Below, piece by piece: positions 7,200 to 17,340 of a stretch of 64,000 nucleotides of DNA. Position numbers and translations under genes: made by a program. How positions within the stretch are numbered: position 1 is the stretch's first letter; the number at the start of each line of letters is the position of its first letter. The notes below the pieces were generated by a model, which saw nothing but the letters and a program-made list of their open reading frames with translations, did no database searches and was not told where the DNA came from. The stretch lies in NCBI RefSeq assembly GCF_036023875.1, contig NZ_CP107931.1, forward strand, positions 4,154,001-4,218,000, given 5' to 3'. The stretch comes from Mycobacterium sp. NBC_00419 (GTDB taxonomy: Bacteria; Actinomycetota; Actinomycetes; Mycobacteriales; Mycobacteriaceae).

Positions 7200-7361
7200 A
7201 AGAGGATGGGTTCGCTTCGATGACCAACGCGCCGCGGATCAATGGCGAGCTAATTGTTGCAGTTGGTTATCGTGTCCCACTTGGTCGGTCAAGGCCTCGA
7301 CACCATCAGAAGGAGCTACGAATCACCCGACGGCCGTCCGCTCTTCCCGCAGGAGACCTAG
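7200..7361 (+). pseudogene. Internally deleted Imm61-like gene
   Basis: ATG 7200 gives MTNAPRINGELIVAVGYRV, an N-terminus of Imm61 type. In a shifted frame the following bases read SHLVGQGLDTIRRSYESPDGRPLFPQET and stop at 7361, which is the normal Imm61 C-terminus (compare DASGSPVF in the 4532 product). About 130 central codons are missing and the frame is lost. It occupies the same relative position, between the 85-codon gene and the MASKRF gene, as the intact module in the first cassette. Confidence 0.5.
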
Positions 7362-7450
7362 GGCTGAACAACCGAGCGCTTGTACTAACAGCTCTGCGAG
7401 CAACCCAAAGCTCGCGTGGGTGATGTCGACGCCAATCTGGAGGCACACAC

Positions 7451-7723
7451 ATGGCAAGCAAGAGGTTCGACGACACGTACTTCTCTCGGGAGGAGCGCTT
7501 TTCCTTGGGCATCGATCTGAAGGACGGTGGCTACTACGCGTCGTTCCCGGTGACCATCGGTGTCGTCGACTACGAGGAGTACTACCGACTCACGCCCGAT
7601 CAGTACGAGCACTTCCTGGTCGAGCACGACTCTGCACTTGCGTTCGTGGAGTCCTGCCGTCGCCGCGAACATGATGAGTTGCTCATTCAGGAGCCGGGTT
7701 GGAACCGTGGCACACCGATCTGA
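7451..7723 (+). CDS. Small conserved protein, stand-alone form of the second immunity module
   Basis: 90 residues starting MASKRFDDTYFSREERFSLG, with FPVTIGVVDYEEYYRL, QYEHFLVEHD and a C-terminal RREHDELLIQEPGWNRGTP. It is clearly homologous to the last 90 residues of the fused protein at 4532-5344. ATG 7451 follows a GGAGGC site with normal spacing. It sits at the right end of the accessory array. Biochemical role unknown; association with Imm61-like and ART-like genes suggests immunity. Confidence 0.6.
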   Translation: MASKRFDDTYFSREERFSLGIDLKDGGYYASFPVTIGVVDYEEYYRLTPDQYEHFLVEHDSALAFVESCRRREHDELLIQEPGWNRGTPI

Positions 7724-7930
7724 CGAACGAGAAGAGATGGCGCCGAACACGAGTGGTCCGGACCCTGGCCTCAGCACTGTCATCTGCGTCTACCTCAAGC
7801 GCTATCCGAGTGGGTGAACCCCTCCCAAGTAACCCCCGTCACACCCTCTCCGCAGCCCGCAGCGAATCACCTAGCCGACCTAACTTTCTCGGCCTACCGT
7901 GGCGTCATACGGGGGCACGAGGAGGCAACC

Positions 7931-8098
7931 ATGAGCCCATTGATGACATCGGTCGACATCATTCGCTATGCGATCGGCAACCAGGTCCGCGAACTCGGCG
8001 GCAACGAGGACGTCGTCGACCAGATCGCCACGTCGGCCGCCTACGCGGTCTGGATCGGCGCGGCCGCCGACGTCGAGAGGCGCTCGGCCGGGCTCTGA
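7931..8098 (+). CDS. Small conserved hypothetical protein
   Basis: 55 residues (MSPLMTSVDIIRYAIGNQV, ending WIGAAADVERRSAGL) from ATG 7931, preceded by AGGAGG at good spacing. A single amphipathic helical protein by appearance, without a signal or Cys residues. It ends 30 bases before comF and is on the same strand, so the two may be cotranscribed. Codon use is typical of the core genome, marking the return from the accessory array. No function known to me. Confidence 0.55.
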   Translation: MSPLMTSVDIIRYAIGNQVRELGGNEDVVDQIATSAAYAVWIGAAADVERRSAGL

Positions 8099-8128
8099 GC
8101 TGTCACACCCCGGCGCCACACTGCAGGG

Positions 8129-8758
8129 ATGCTCGACCTGGTCCTTCCCCTGGAGTGTGGCGGCTGCGGTGCGCCGTCGACCCGGTGGTGCGACGGGTGC
8201 GCCGCGGCCCTGGAGGTCCACGCTGACGAACCGCATCTGATCACTCCGCGCGTAGACCCTGATGTGCCGGTGTTCGCCCTCGGCCACTACGCCGGGGCCA
8301 GACGCCAGGCCATCGTCGCGTTCAAAGAACACGGCCGCCGCGACCTCGTCGCCCCGCTGTCGCGCGCCTTGGCCCTCGGCATCCACCAGCTCATCAGGTG
8401 GGGCATCGCCGACACCCCGGTCACCCTCGTCCCGGCACCGACCCGCGCGTCGGCCGCGCGCCGCCGCGGCGGCGATCCCGTCACCCGCCTCGCGACGGCC
8501 GCCACCGAGCACCACCCCGGCATCGCCGTCGTCGCCGCCCTGCGCACCAAGGCGCTGGTCCGCGATTCGGTCGGTCTGACGAGCACCGCACGCGAGCACA
8601 ATCTGCGCGGACGGCTGCGTCTGACCCGGCCCGTCGAGGGTCCGGTGCTGCTGATCGACGACATCGTCACCACGGGTGCGACGGCTCGGGAATCGGTACA
8701 CACCCTGCGAACCGCAGGGGCGCAAGTGACGGCTGTGCTGACCCTCGCCTACGCCTGA
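8129..8758 (+). CDS. ComF family phosphoribosyltransferase-like protein
   Basis: 209 residues. The N-terminus has the ComF zinc-finger pattern (CGGCGAPSTRWCDGC, residues 10-24). A middle segment, LVPAPTRASAARRRGG, and the C-terminal PRPP-binding loop LLIDDIVTTGAT (about 172-183) define a type I phosphoribosyltransferase fold. ComF proteins take part in DNA uptake in competent bacteria; in mycobacteria the role is not settled. Matches the Rv3242c position upstream of hpf and secA1. Confidence 0.85.
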   Translation: MLDLVLPLECGGCGAPSTRWCDGCAAALEVHADEPHLITPRVDPDVPVFALGHYAGARRQAIVAFKEHGRRDLVAPLSRALALGIHQLIRWGIADTPVTLVPAPTRASAARRRGGDPVTRLATAATEHHPGIAVVAALRTKALVRDSVGLTSTAREHNLRGRLRLTRPVEGPVLLIDDIVTTGATARESVHTLRTAGAQVTAVLTLAYA

Positions 8759-8866
8759 GCACCCGATGTCCTTGGTCCTTGTTGTGAAGGTCCAAAGAAC
8801 ACCCAAACTGGTACCTGGAAAAGGTGGCTCGCCGTGTGAACACGGACTACCGTCGGGGCCAACACA

Positions 8867-8883
8867 CCGTGAACACATCACGG
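8867..8883. promoter_or_regulatory. Inverted repeat upstream of hpf
   Basis: CCGTGA-ACACA-TCACGG is a perfect 6-base inverted repeat with a 5-base centre, about 170 bases before the hpf start. It resembles a CRP half-site pair (GTGA/TCAC) but the spacing is one base short of the usual six. The rest of the 295-base gap between comF and hpf shows no convincing gene; it contains a GTAGGAGGTGAG tract near 8922 without an open frame of note. Confidence 0.35.
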
Positions 8884-9053
8884 GGGCGGCCTAGTAGCAG
8901 GCCCGCCACTTCGCCGAAACGGTAGGAGGTGAGTTCCTCGACCTCTGGCGCCGGCGGGCGAGAATCCGTGCCTTTCCTGTCCGGCGCAGTTATCGATGAC
9001 AGGCCGGGCACGCCCGAGTGCGTGCAACCCGTAAGAGAAACGAGTTGTCAAGC

Positions 9054-9728
9054 ATGTCAATCCAATCCGTGAACACAGACCAGCTGACCGATACCGACGA
9101 GACCTCCGAAGCCCAGCCCAACGCCGAAGTCCAGGTGACGGGTCGCAACGTCGAGGTCCCCGACCACTACCGCGTGTACGTCGCGAGCAAGCTCGCTCGG
9201 CTCGAGCGGTTCGATCGCACGATCTACCGCTTCGACGTCGAGCTCGAGCATGAGCGCAACCGCCGCCAACGCAAGAACTGTCAGCACGTCGAGATCACCG
9301 CGCGCGGACGCGGCCCCGTCGTCCGCGGCGAGGGCTGCGCCGAGAGCTTCTACGGTGCATTCGAGGCCGCGGTCCACAAGCTCGAGAACCGGCTGCGGCG
9401 CAGCAAGGACCGGCGCAAGGTTCACTACGGCGACAAGACCCCGGTCTCGCTGCATCAGGCGACCGCCGTGATCGACGCCGCCACCGCATTCGCCCCCAAG
9501 TCCGACACGGCGAGCGCCGTCGACGACATCGCGGTCGAAGACCACGAGCCGGGCCGCATCGTGCGCACCAAGGACCACCCGGCCAAGCCGATGACGGTCG
9601 ACGACGCGCTCTACGAGATGGAGCTGGTGGGCCACGACTTCTTCTTGTTCCACGACAAGGAGAGCGACCGCCCGTCGGTCGTCTACCGCCGGCACGCCTA
9701 CGACTACGGCCTGATCCGGCTGTCCTGA
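9054..9728 (+). CDS. hpf: Ribosome hibernation promoting factor, long form
   Basis: 224 residues from ATG 9054 (an alternative GTG at 9018 would add 12). The N-terminal S30AE domain (about 27-130) includes VQVTGRNVEVPDHYRVYV and a basic helix (ENRLRRSKDRRKVHYGDK). The C-terminal domain (about 165-224) has the conserved MTVDDALYEMELVGHDFFLF and YGLIRL end, which dimerises 70S ribosomes in long HPFs. It silences ribosomes in stationary phase or stress. Located as in M. tuberculosis, directly upstream of secA1. Confidence 0.9.
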   Translation: MSIQSVNTDQLTDTDETSEAQPNAEVQVTGRNVEVPDHYRVYVASKLARLERFDRTIYRFDVELEHERNRRQRKNCQHVEITARGRGPVVRGEGCAESFYGAFEAAVHKLENRLRRSKDRRKVHYGDKTPVSLHQATAVIDAATAFAPKSDTASAVDDIAVEDHEPGRIVRTKDHPAKPMTVDDALYEMELVGHDFFLFHDKESDRPSVVYRRHAYDYGLIRLS

Positions 9729-9735
9729 GCTCAGC

Positions 9736-9772
9736 AGCCTGATCCGGCTCGCGCTGCGAGCCGGGTCAGGCT
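9736..9772 (+). terminator. Hairpin after hpf
   Basis: AGCCTGATCCGGCTCGC and GCGAGCCGGGTCAGGCT form a 17-base stem with one G-T pair and a 3-base loop, eight bases after the hpf stop. There is no T-run, as is common for mycobacterial terminators. It separates hpf from secA1. Confidence 0.6.
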
Positions 9773-9865
9773 GACGGGTGGCCAATAGCGCTTCACCTAG
9801 GATGGAGAGCGCTCACGTCTCCAATCCACGAGGGAAACTCCCTCTTATAAGTTCCAGGGGAACAA

Positions 9866-12661
<2,796 letters not shown>

Positions 12662-12667
<6 letters not shown>

Positions 12668-12682
12668 CCGCTCGGGTCAGCC
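12662..12682. terminator. Shared terminator hairpin between secA1 and the convergent gene
   Basis: GGCTGACC-GCTCG-GGTCAGCC: an 8-base perfect stem with a 5-base loop. It contains the secA1 stop codon and the stop codon of the convergent 12677-13135 gene, so it can serve transcription from both sides. Confidence 0.6.
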
Positions 12683-13135
12683 GATGTGCAGGGCGACCAC
12701 CTGCCAGCGCAGGCCGGCCGGCGTCGGCATCTGCTGTACCCGGCAGGCGATCGCGTGCACCCGATCGTCGCGGGTGTACGTCGCTGCCACTTCGGCCGCG
12801 GTGCCGTCTGCTCCCACCGGCTGAACCCGCAACCGGCGCAGCCGCGCCGGGGAGCGGCGCTGCTGGCGCACCACCGCGGGCAGCAGCGAGTCGACCAGGC
12901 CACCGGCGAGCAGCGGACGCAACTGGGCCAGCGGACGTCGCCGGTCGATCACCTCCAGCACTCGGCGCAGCGCGGCGTCGGCGAAACCGCCGGCCGCCCG
13001 CATCGGTGCGCTGTCCTGCGGGGGCAGCGGGCGAGGCGATGGGTGTGGCGTCGGCCTGCGGACAAGACGCACCGGGCCCACCCCGACATGTGCTGTGGGG
13101 GGCTCGTAGTCGACGACGGGAACGACGCTGGACAT
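12677..13135 (-). CDS. Rv3235-family protein
   Basis: 152 residues. ATG at 13135 is preferred over an upstream in-frame start because GGAGAG lies six bases before it. The N-terminus is proline-rich (VVDYEPPTAHVGVG, then PTPHPSPRPLPPQ), followed by a helical segment (ALRRVLEVIDRRRPLAQLRPLLAGG) and a beta-rich C-terminus ending RWQVVALHIG. This is the actinobacterial family typified by Rv3235, which lies close to secA1 in M. tuberculosis. Function unknown to me. Confidence 0.75.
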   Translation of the reverse strand: MSSVVPVVDYEPPTAHVGVGPVRLVRRPTPHPSPRPLPPQDSAPMRAAGGFADAALRRVLEVIDRRRPLAQLRPLLAGGLVDSLLPAVVRQQRRSPARLRRLRVQPVGADGTAAEVAATYTRDDRVHAIACRVQQMPTPAGLRWQVVALHIG

Positions 13136-13351
13136 GGGCACTCTCCGGTGATCGGTCGATCGGTGACCGGCCGCTGGAGAGGAGCGAACCGTTGGCGTCA
13201 TGATGGCACAGTCGGCGCTGTCGCGTGTGCACCCGTCATGCGGGCGAGCGCCGGTGGCGGTTACCGTGTCGGGACGGGAATGGTTGCTCGGCGGGCAGGA
13301 GCGGAGCGACCCGGGGGAATGGTTCTAGTCGACGAGGGGAATAGCGCAACG

Positions 13352-14761
13352 ATGGTGACTCGGTTGTCAGCATCGGATGCGTCGTTCTTCCACCTGGAGA
13401 ACACTTCGACGCCCATGTACGTCGGCTCGCTGTCGATCCTGCGCAAGCCGCGCGCCGGGCTGAGCTACGACACCCTGCTGGAGACCATCGAGCACCGGCT
13501 GCCCCAGATCCCGCGGTACCGGCAGAAGATCCGTGAGGTGACCCTGGGGCTGGCCCGCCCGGTATGGGTCGACGACCCCGACTTCGACATCACCTATCAC
13601 GTGCGCCGCTCGGCGCTGCCGTCACCGGGCAGCGACGCCCAGCTGCACGAACTGATCGCCCGGCTGGGTTCGCGGCCGCTAGACCGCTCCCGGCCACTGT
13701 GGGAGATGTACCTCATCGAGGGCCTGGCCAAGAATCGGCTGGCCGTCTACACCAAGACGCATCAGGCGTTGGTCAACGGGATGACCGCCCTGGAGATCGG
13801 CCACGTCATCGCCGACCGCACGCAGCGGCCGCCGGCATTCGGCGAAGACATCTGGATTCCTGGGCGCGAGCCCAGCAGCCGTCAGCTGCTGCTCGGGGCG
13901 GTCGGGGACTGGCTGGCTCGCCCGGGCCAGCAGATCGAGGCGGTCCGTTCGGCGGTCACCGATGTGGCCACCAGCAGCACTGAGCTGGCCGATCTGGGGC
14001 GCCGGCTGACCGATGTCGCCCGCACCGTGGCGCGCGGGACCGCACCCGACAGCCCGCTGAACACCAAGGTCTCGCGCAACCGGCGGTTCACTGTGGCCAG
14101 CGGCTCGCTGGCCGACTACCGCAAGGTGCGGTCGCGCTACGACTGCGACGTCAACGACGTCGTGCTCGCTGTCATCGCCGGGGCGCTGCGCAACTGGCTG
14201 ATGTCGCGCGGCGAGCCGGTGACCAACACGGCGACGGTGCGTGCCATGGCCCCGACGTCGGTCTATCCCGAAGCAGATCTGGACGGCTCGGGTCCCGGGC
14301 AGGCGATCAGCGAGGTGGCGCCGTTCCTGGTGGACCTGCCGGTGGGAGAAGGAAATGCGGTGGTGCGGTTGTCCCAGATCGCGCACGCCACCGAGTCGCA
14401 CTCGGCGGCGGCCAGTCTGGTCGACGCCCGCACCATCGTCACGCTGTCGGGGTTCGCGCCGCCGACGCTGCACGCGATGGGTACCCGGGTGGCCACCCAG
14501 TTCTCCGCGCGCCAGTTCAACCTGTTGATCACCAACGTGCCCGGTCCGCAGTCCCAGATGTATCTGGCGGGAACGAAGCTGTTGGAGACCTACGCCGTCC
14601 CACCGCTGCTGCACAACCAGGTGCTCGCGATCGGCGTGACGTCCTACTGCGGCATGCTGTACTTCGGCATCAACGCCGACCGCGACGCTATGAGCGACGT
14701 CGACGTCCTACCTGCGCTGTTGGCCGAATCGCTCGAGGAACTTCTCGAAGCCGCCCGGTAA
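13352..14761 (+). CDS. WS/DGAT family O-acyltransferase with degenerate active-site motif
   Basis: 469 residues from ATG 13352, which has GAGGGGA about ten bases upstream. The start MVTRLSASDASFFHLENTS and the N-terminal pattern PRYRQKI, DPDFDITYHVR, SRPLWEMYLIEGL are typical of wax ester synthase/diacylglycerol acyltransferases, as is the C-terminal NVPGPQSQMYLAG. The family's HHxxxDG motif reads HQALVNG here: the second His is Gln and Asp is Asn. Family members with the intact motif make triacylglycerol or wax esters; this one may be inactive or changed in function. The locus corresponds to Rv3234c/Rv3233c. Confidence 0.85.
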   Translation: MVTRLSASDASFFHLENTSTPMYVGSLSILRKPRAGLSYDTLLETIEHRLPQIPRYRQKIREVTLGLARPVWVDDPDFDITYHVRRSALPSPGSDAQLHELIARLGSRPLDRSRPLWEMYLIEGLAKNRLAVYTKTHQALVNGMTALEIGHVIADRTQRPPAFGEDIWIPGREPSSRQLLLGAVGDWLARPGQQIEAVRSAVTDVATSSTELADLGRRLTDVARTVARGTAPDSPLNTKVSRNRRFTVASGSLADYRKVRSRYDCDVNDVVLAVIAGALRNWLMSRGEPVTNTATVRAMAPTSVYPEADLDGSGPGQAISEVAPFLVDLPVGEGNAVVRLSQIAHATESHSAAASLVDARTIVTLSGFAPPTLHAMGTRVATQFSARQFNLLITNVPGPQSQMYLAGTKLLETYAVPPLLHNQVLAIGVTSYCGMLYFGINADRDAMSDVDVLPALLAESLEELLEAAR

Positions 14762-14771
14762 TCCTCTTGTC

Positions 14772-15410
14772 TCAGTTCATGTTCCAGGCGTCGCCATAGG
14801 TGGTCACGCTGTCCCCGGTCTTGGAGATCAGGCGGGCGAACGGCCGAAGCAGCAGCCCGCCGGCGGCCCCGGTGACGGTGCCGTGAGCATTGGACACCGC
14901 CACGCTGCCAGTGGCGCCCTTGACGTTTACCGAGAAGGTGCTGACCTCCTGGATGCCGGGGCCGTTGCCCAGGTTGGCCTTAATCGACACGCCCGGAAGC
15001 AGATTGGGTGTGATCACCTGCCCCAACGGATTGAACCTGTTGGGCGAGATCGACGCCTTGTCGAGCAGGACGTTGGGCGTCGTATAGCTGAAGTTGATGC
15101 CGACCCCCAGCGACCAGGGGAAGCCGACCTGATAGCCCAGCTCCAAGGTGCCGGCGAAGTCGTCGGCCCTGTCACCGGCCACGGTGTAGACGGCCTTGCC
15201 GGAGTGGAACCACTCGCGAGTCAACCGATTGCGGTCCAGGGGAGCGACGCCGTCGAGGAAGGTGTCCACCTGCTCGACGGTCAAGGTGCGGCCTTGGCCG
15301 TCGACCACGCTGAGTTGGTTGTCGACACCCGCGGTGGAGATTCCTGCACCGCAGGCCAGTTCGACCACAACCGACGTCACCAGTGCCAAAAGGGAACCCA
15401 CGATCTTCAT
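14772..15410 (-). CDS. MspA family outer-membrane porin
   Basis: 212 residues: a 27-residue signal peptide (MKIVGSLLALVTSVVVELAC, cleavage after ISTA) and a 185-residue mature chain starting GVDNQLSVVDGQGRTLTV. Long stretches match M. smegmatis MspA (RNRLTREWFHSG, TLELGYQVGFPWSLGVGINF, VSNAHGTVTGAAGG, LLRPFARLI, GDAWNMN). MspA forms an octameric goblet in the mycolate outer membrane for small hydrophilic solutes. In mature numbering the constriction residues are Asp90, Lys91, Ala92, Ser93 where MspA has Asp, Asp, Gly, Asp, so the pore eyelet should be less negative. It ends 10 bases from the convergent WS/DGAT gene. MspA-type porins are absent from M. tuberculosis. Confidence 0.95.
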   Translation of the reverse strand: MKIVGSLLALVTSVVVELACGAGISTAGVDNQLSVVDGQGRTLTVEQVDTFLDGVAPLDRNRLTREWFHSGKAVYTVAGDRADDFAGTLELGYQVGFPWSLGVGINFSYTTPNVLLDKASISPNRFNPLGQVITPNLLPGVSIKANLGNGPGIQEVSTFSVNVKGATGSVAVSNAHGTVTGAAGGLLLRPFARLISKTGDSVTTYGDAWNMN

Positions 15411-15522
15411 GACGCACCTCAGACTTGGTAGCGACCAACCACGACCCGACCAGCCTGACGGCCCGAGAATGGGACCGGAATCCGCCGACAGGCCGCTGTC
15501 GGCCGCCGAATGGCTGACGTGC

Positions 15523-17286
15523 TTACCGGGTCGGGATGTGCATCGCGGCGACCAGATTGCGGTAGAGCCCGTCGGATGCCAGCAGTTCAGCGTGTGTGCC
15601 CCGCGCCCGGATGCGTCCGTCCTGCATCACGACGATCGTGTCGGCGTCGACCACCGTCGACAGGCGGTGTGCGACGGTGACGACAGCCTGAACCCGGGCT
15701 CGCAGCCGAATGCAGTCGTGGATGGCGGCTTCACTGAGTCCGTCGACGTGTGCGGTCGCCTCGTCGAGGACCAGCACCTCGGACGGTTTGATGATCGCGC
15801 GCGCCAGTGCGATGCGCTGGCGTTGTCCCGTCGATATCGCCGACGATGTGAGGTCGGTGTCCAGCCCGTGTTCGAGCGCGGCGATGTCGTCTGCCAGGCG
15901 GACTTCATCGAGCACCCGGTGCAATTGCTGATCGGTCGCCGAACCGGCGCGGTAGAGCAGGTTCTCCCGGACCGTGCCCGGCAGGACAGGTGTCTCCTGT
16001 TCCACGAAAGCCAGCCGGCTGCGGATGTGGTCATGTCCGACGGTCGAATACGGTTGTCCGCTGAAGAACAGTTCGCCGCTCTGGGGCACGAGGAACTGCA
16101 TGATGAGCGACAACACCGTCGTCTTGCCGGCCCCTGAGGGGCCGACGATCGCGATGTGTCCGCGCTCCGGGACGATCAGGTTCACGTCGTGAACGGCCGC
16201 CCGACGTCCCTCGTAAGCAGCTGTGACGCAACGTAATTCCAGAGCGGGTTGGCCGATACGCGCTCCGCCGGCCGGGCGCACGCCCGAATCCAGGATTGGT
16301 TCGGTGTCCAGTTGCTGGACCTCGCGGATGCGCCCAGCGGCGGCGATCCCCGTCTGCAGCGTGGTGACATTGGTGGACAACTCGGTCACTGGGTCCATCA
16401 GGCCGAACGCGTAGAGCAGGAAAGCGACCAGACTGGACAGTTCCATGGCGCCGCTGCCCACCCGCCAGGCGCCGACCGTCAGGATCATGATGATCGCGAA
16501 ATCGACGCCGGCCCATGCGATGGTTTCGGCAATCGATTCTCTTCGGACGGCGCGAATGCTGTGCTCGGCTGCCACCCTGGCTGATTCGATGATCTTGTCG
16601 GACTGGCGTTGCTCTGCGCGGCTGGCCTTCACTGTGCGAATCGCGTGCAACGTCGCTTCGAGAGTGCCGCCCACGCGGCCCAGATGTTGCTGCGCAGCCT
16701 GTCTTTCGTCGGCGACACCCGGCATGAGAACCAGGAACAGGATCGAGACCACGACGATCGCGCCGAGCGTTGCGAGCAGCAGTGGCACGTCCAGCACAGC
16801 CATCAGCACCAGCGTGCCGACCAGCATGACGAACCCGTTGATGAGTCCGATGACGCTGCTGGAGGCCGCCTCGTGCAGCAGAACCGAATCGGAGGTCACC
16901 CGGGTGACCAGTTCGCCCGCGGGTCGTTTGGTCACGGCCTGGACGGTGGCGCGCAGCATGCGGTTCACCATCGTCTCGCGCGCTTCGAGCACGACTCGTT
17001 CACCAAGGGAGCCGAGAAGGATTGCCTGCCAACACCGAACTGTGGCGCTGAGCAACAACAGTGCAATCAGGCTCGCGACGGGAACGACGAGCGAAGCGTG
17101 GCTACCAAGGGTGTCCAGCACCGCTTTGGTGATCATCGGTGTGGCCAGGCCGGCGGCTGAGCCGATCAGGCCCAGAAGTGTCCCGCCGGCCAGTGTGCCG
17201 CGATGCGGGGACGCGAACGACCAGAGCAACTGCAAACGCGTCAGTTCCAACCCGCGGCGGGTCGCCACGGGGCGGTTGTCGGACAT
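15523..17286 (-). CDS. ABC transporter, fused permease and ATPase (exporter type)
   Basis: 587 residues. About six membrane segments in residues 20-310, then the nucleotide-binding domain: Walker A GPSGAGKTT, Q-loop FVEQETPVLPGTVREN, signature ISTGQRQRIALARA (variant of LSGGQ), Walker B VLVLDEATAHVD and the switch His in VAHRLST. This half-transporter architecture (MsbA/LmrA-like) exports lipids, peptides or drugs as a homodimer. It lies 54 bases downstream of the membrane esterase on the same strand, so they probably form an operon; substrate unknown. Confidence 0.88.
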   Translation of the reverse strand: MSDNRPVATRRGLELTRLQLLWSFASPHRGTLAGGTLLGLIGSAAGLATPMITKAVLDTLGSHASLVVPVASLIALLLLSATVRCWQAILLGSLGERVVLEARETMVNRMLRATVQAVTKRPAGELVTRVTSDSVLLHEAASSSVIGLINGFVMLVGTLVLMAVLDVPLLLATLGAIVVVSILFLVLMPGVADERQAAQQHLGRVGGTLEATLHAIRTVKASRAEQRQSDKIIESARVAAEHSIRAVRRESIAETIAWAGVDFAIIMILTVGAWRVGSGAMELSSLVAFLLYAFGLMDPVTELSTNVTTLQTGIAAAGRIREVQQLDTEPILDSGVRPAGGARIGQPALELRCVTAAYEGRRAAVHDVNLIVPERGHIAIVGPSGAGKTTVLSLIMQFLVPQSGELFFSGQPYSTVGHDHIRSRLAFVEQETPVLPGTVRENLLYRAGSATDQQLHRVLDEVRLADDIAALEHGLDTDLTSSAISTGQRQRIALARAIIKPSEVLVLDEATAHVDGLSEAAIHDCIRLRARVQAVVTVAHRLSTVVDADTIVVMQDGRIRARGTHAELLASDGLYRNLVAAMHIPTR

Positions 17287-17340
17287 GTTGGTCGGCTCCT
17301 GTTCAATACGGCGGGTAGCGCGGGATGCTCAGCCGTGCCG

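Noticed and set aside
12686..13351. N-terminal extension of the WS/DGAT frame by 222 codons
   Set aside because: The extension runs antisense through the Rv3235-like gene and has antisense-like composition. ATG 13352 has a ribosome binding site and starts the family's conserved N-terminus.
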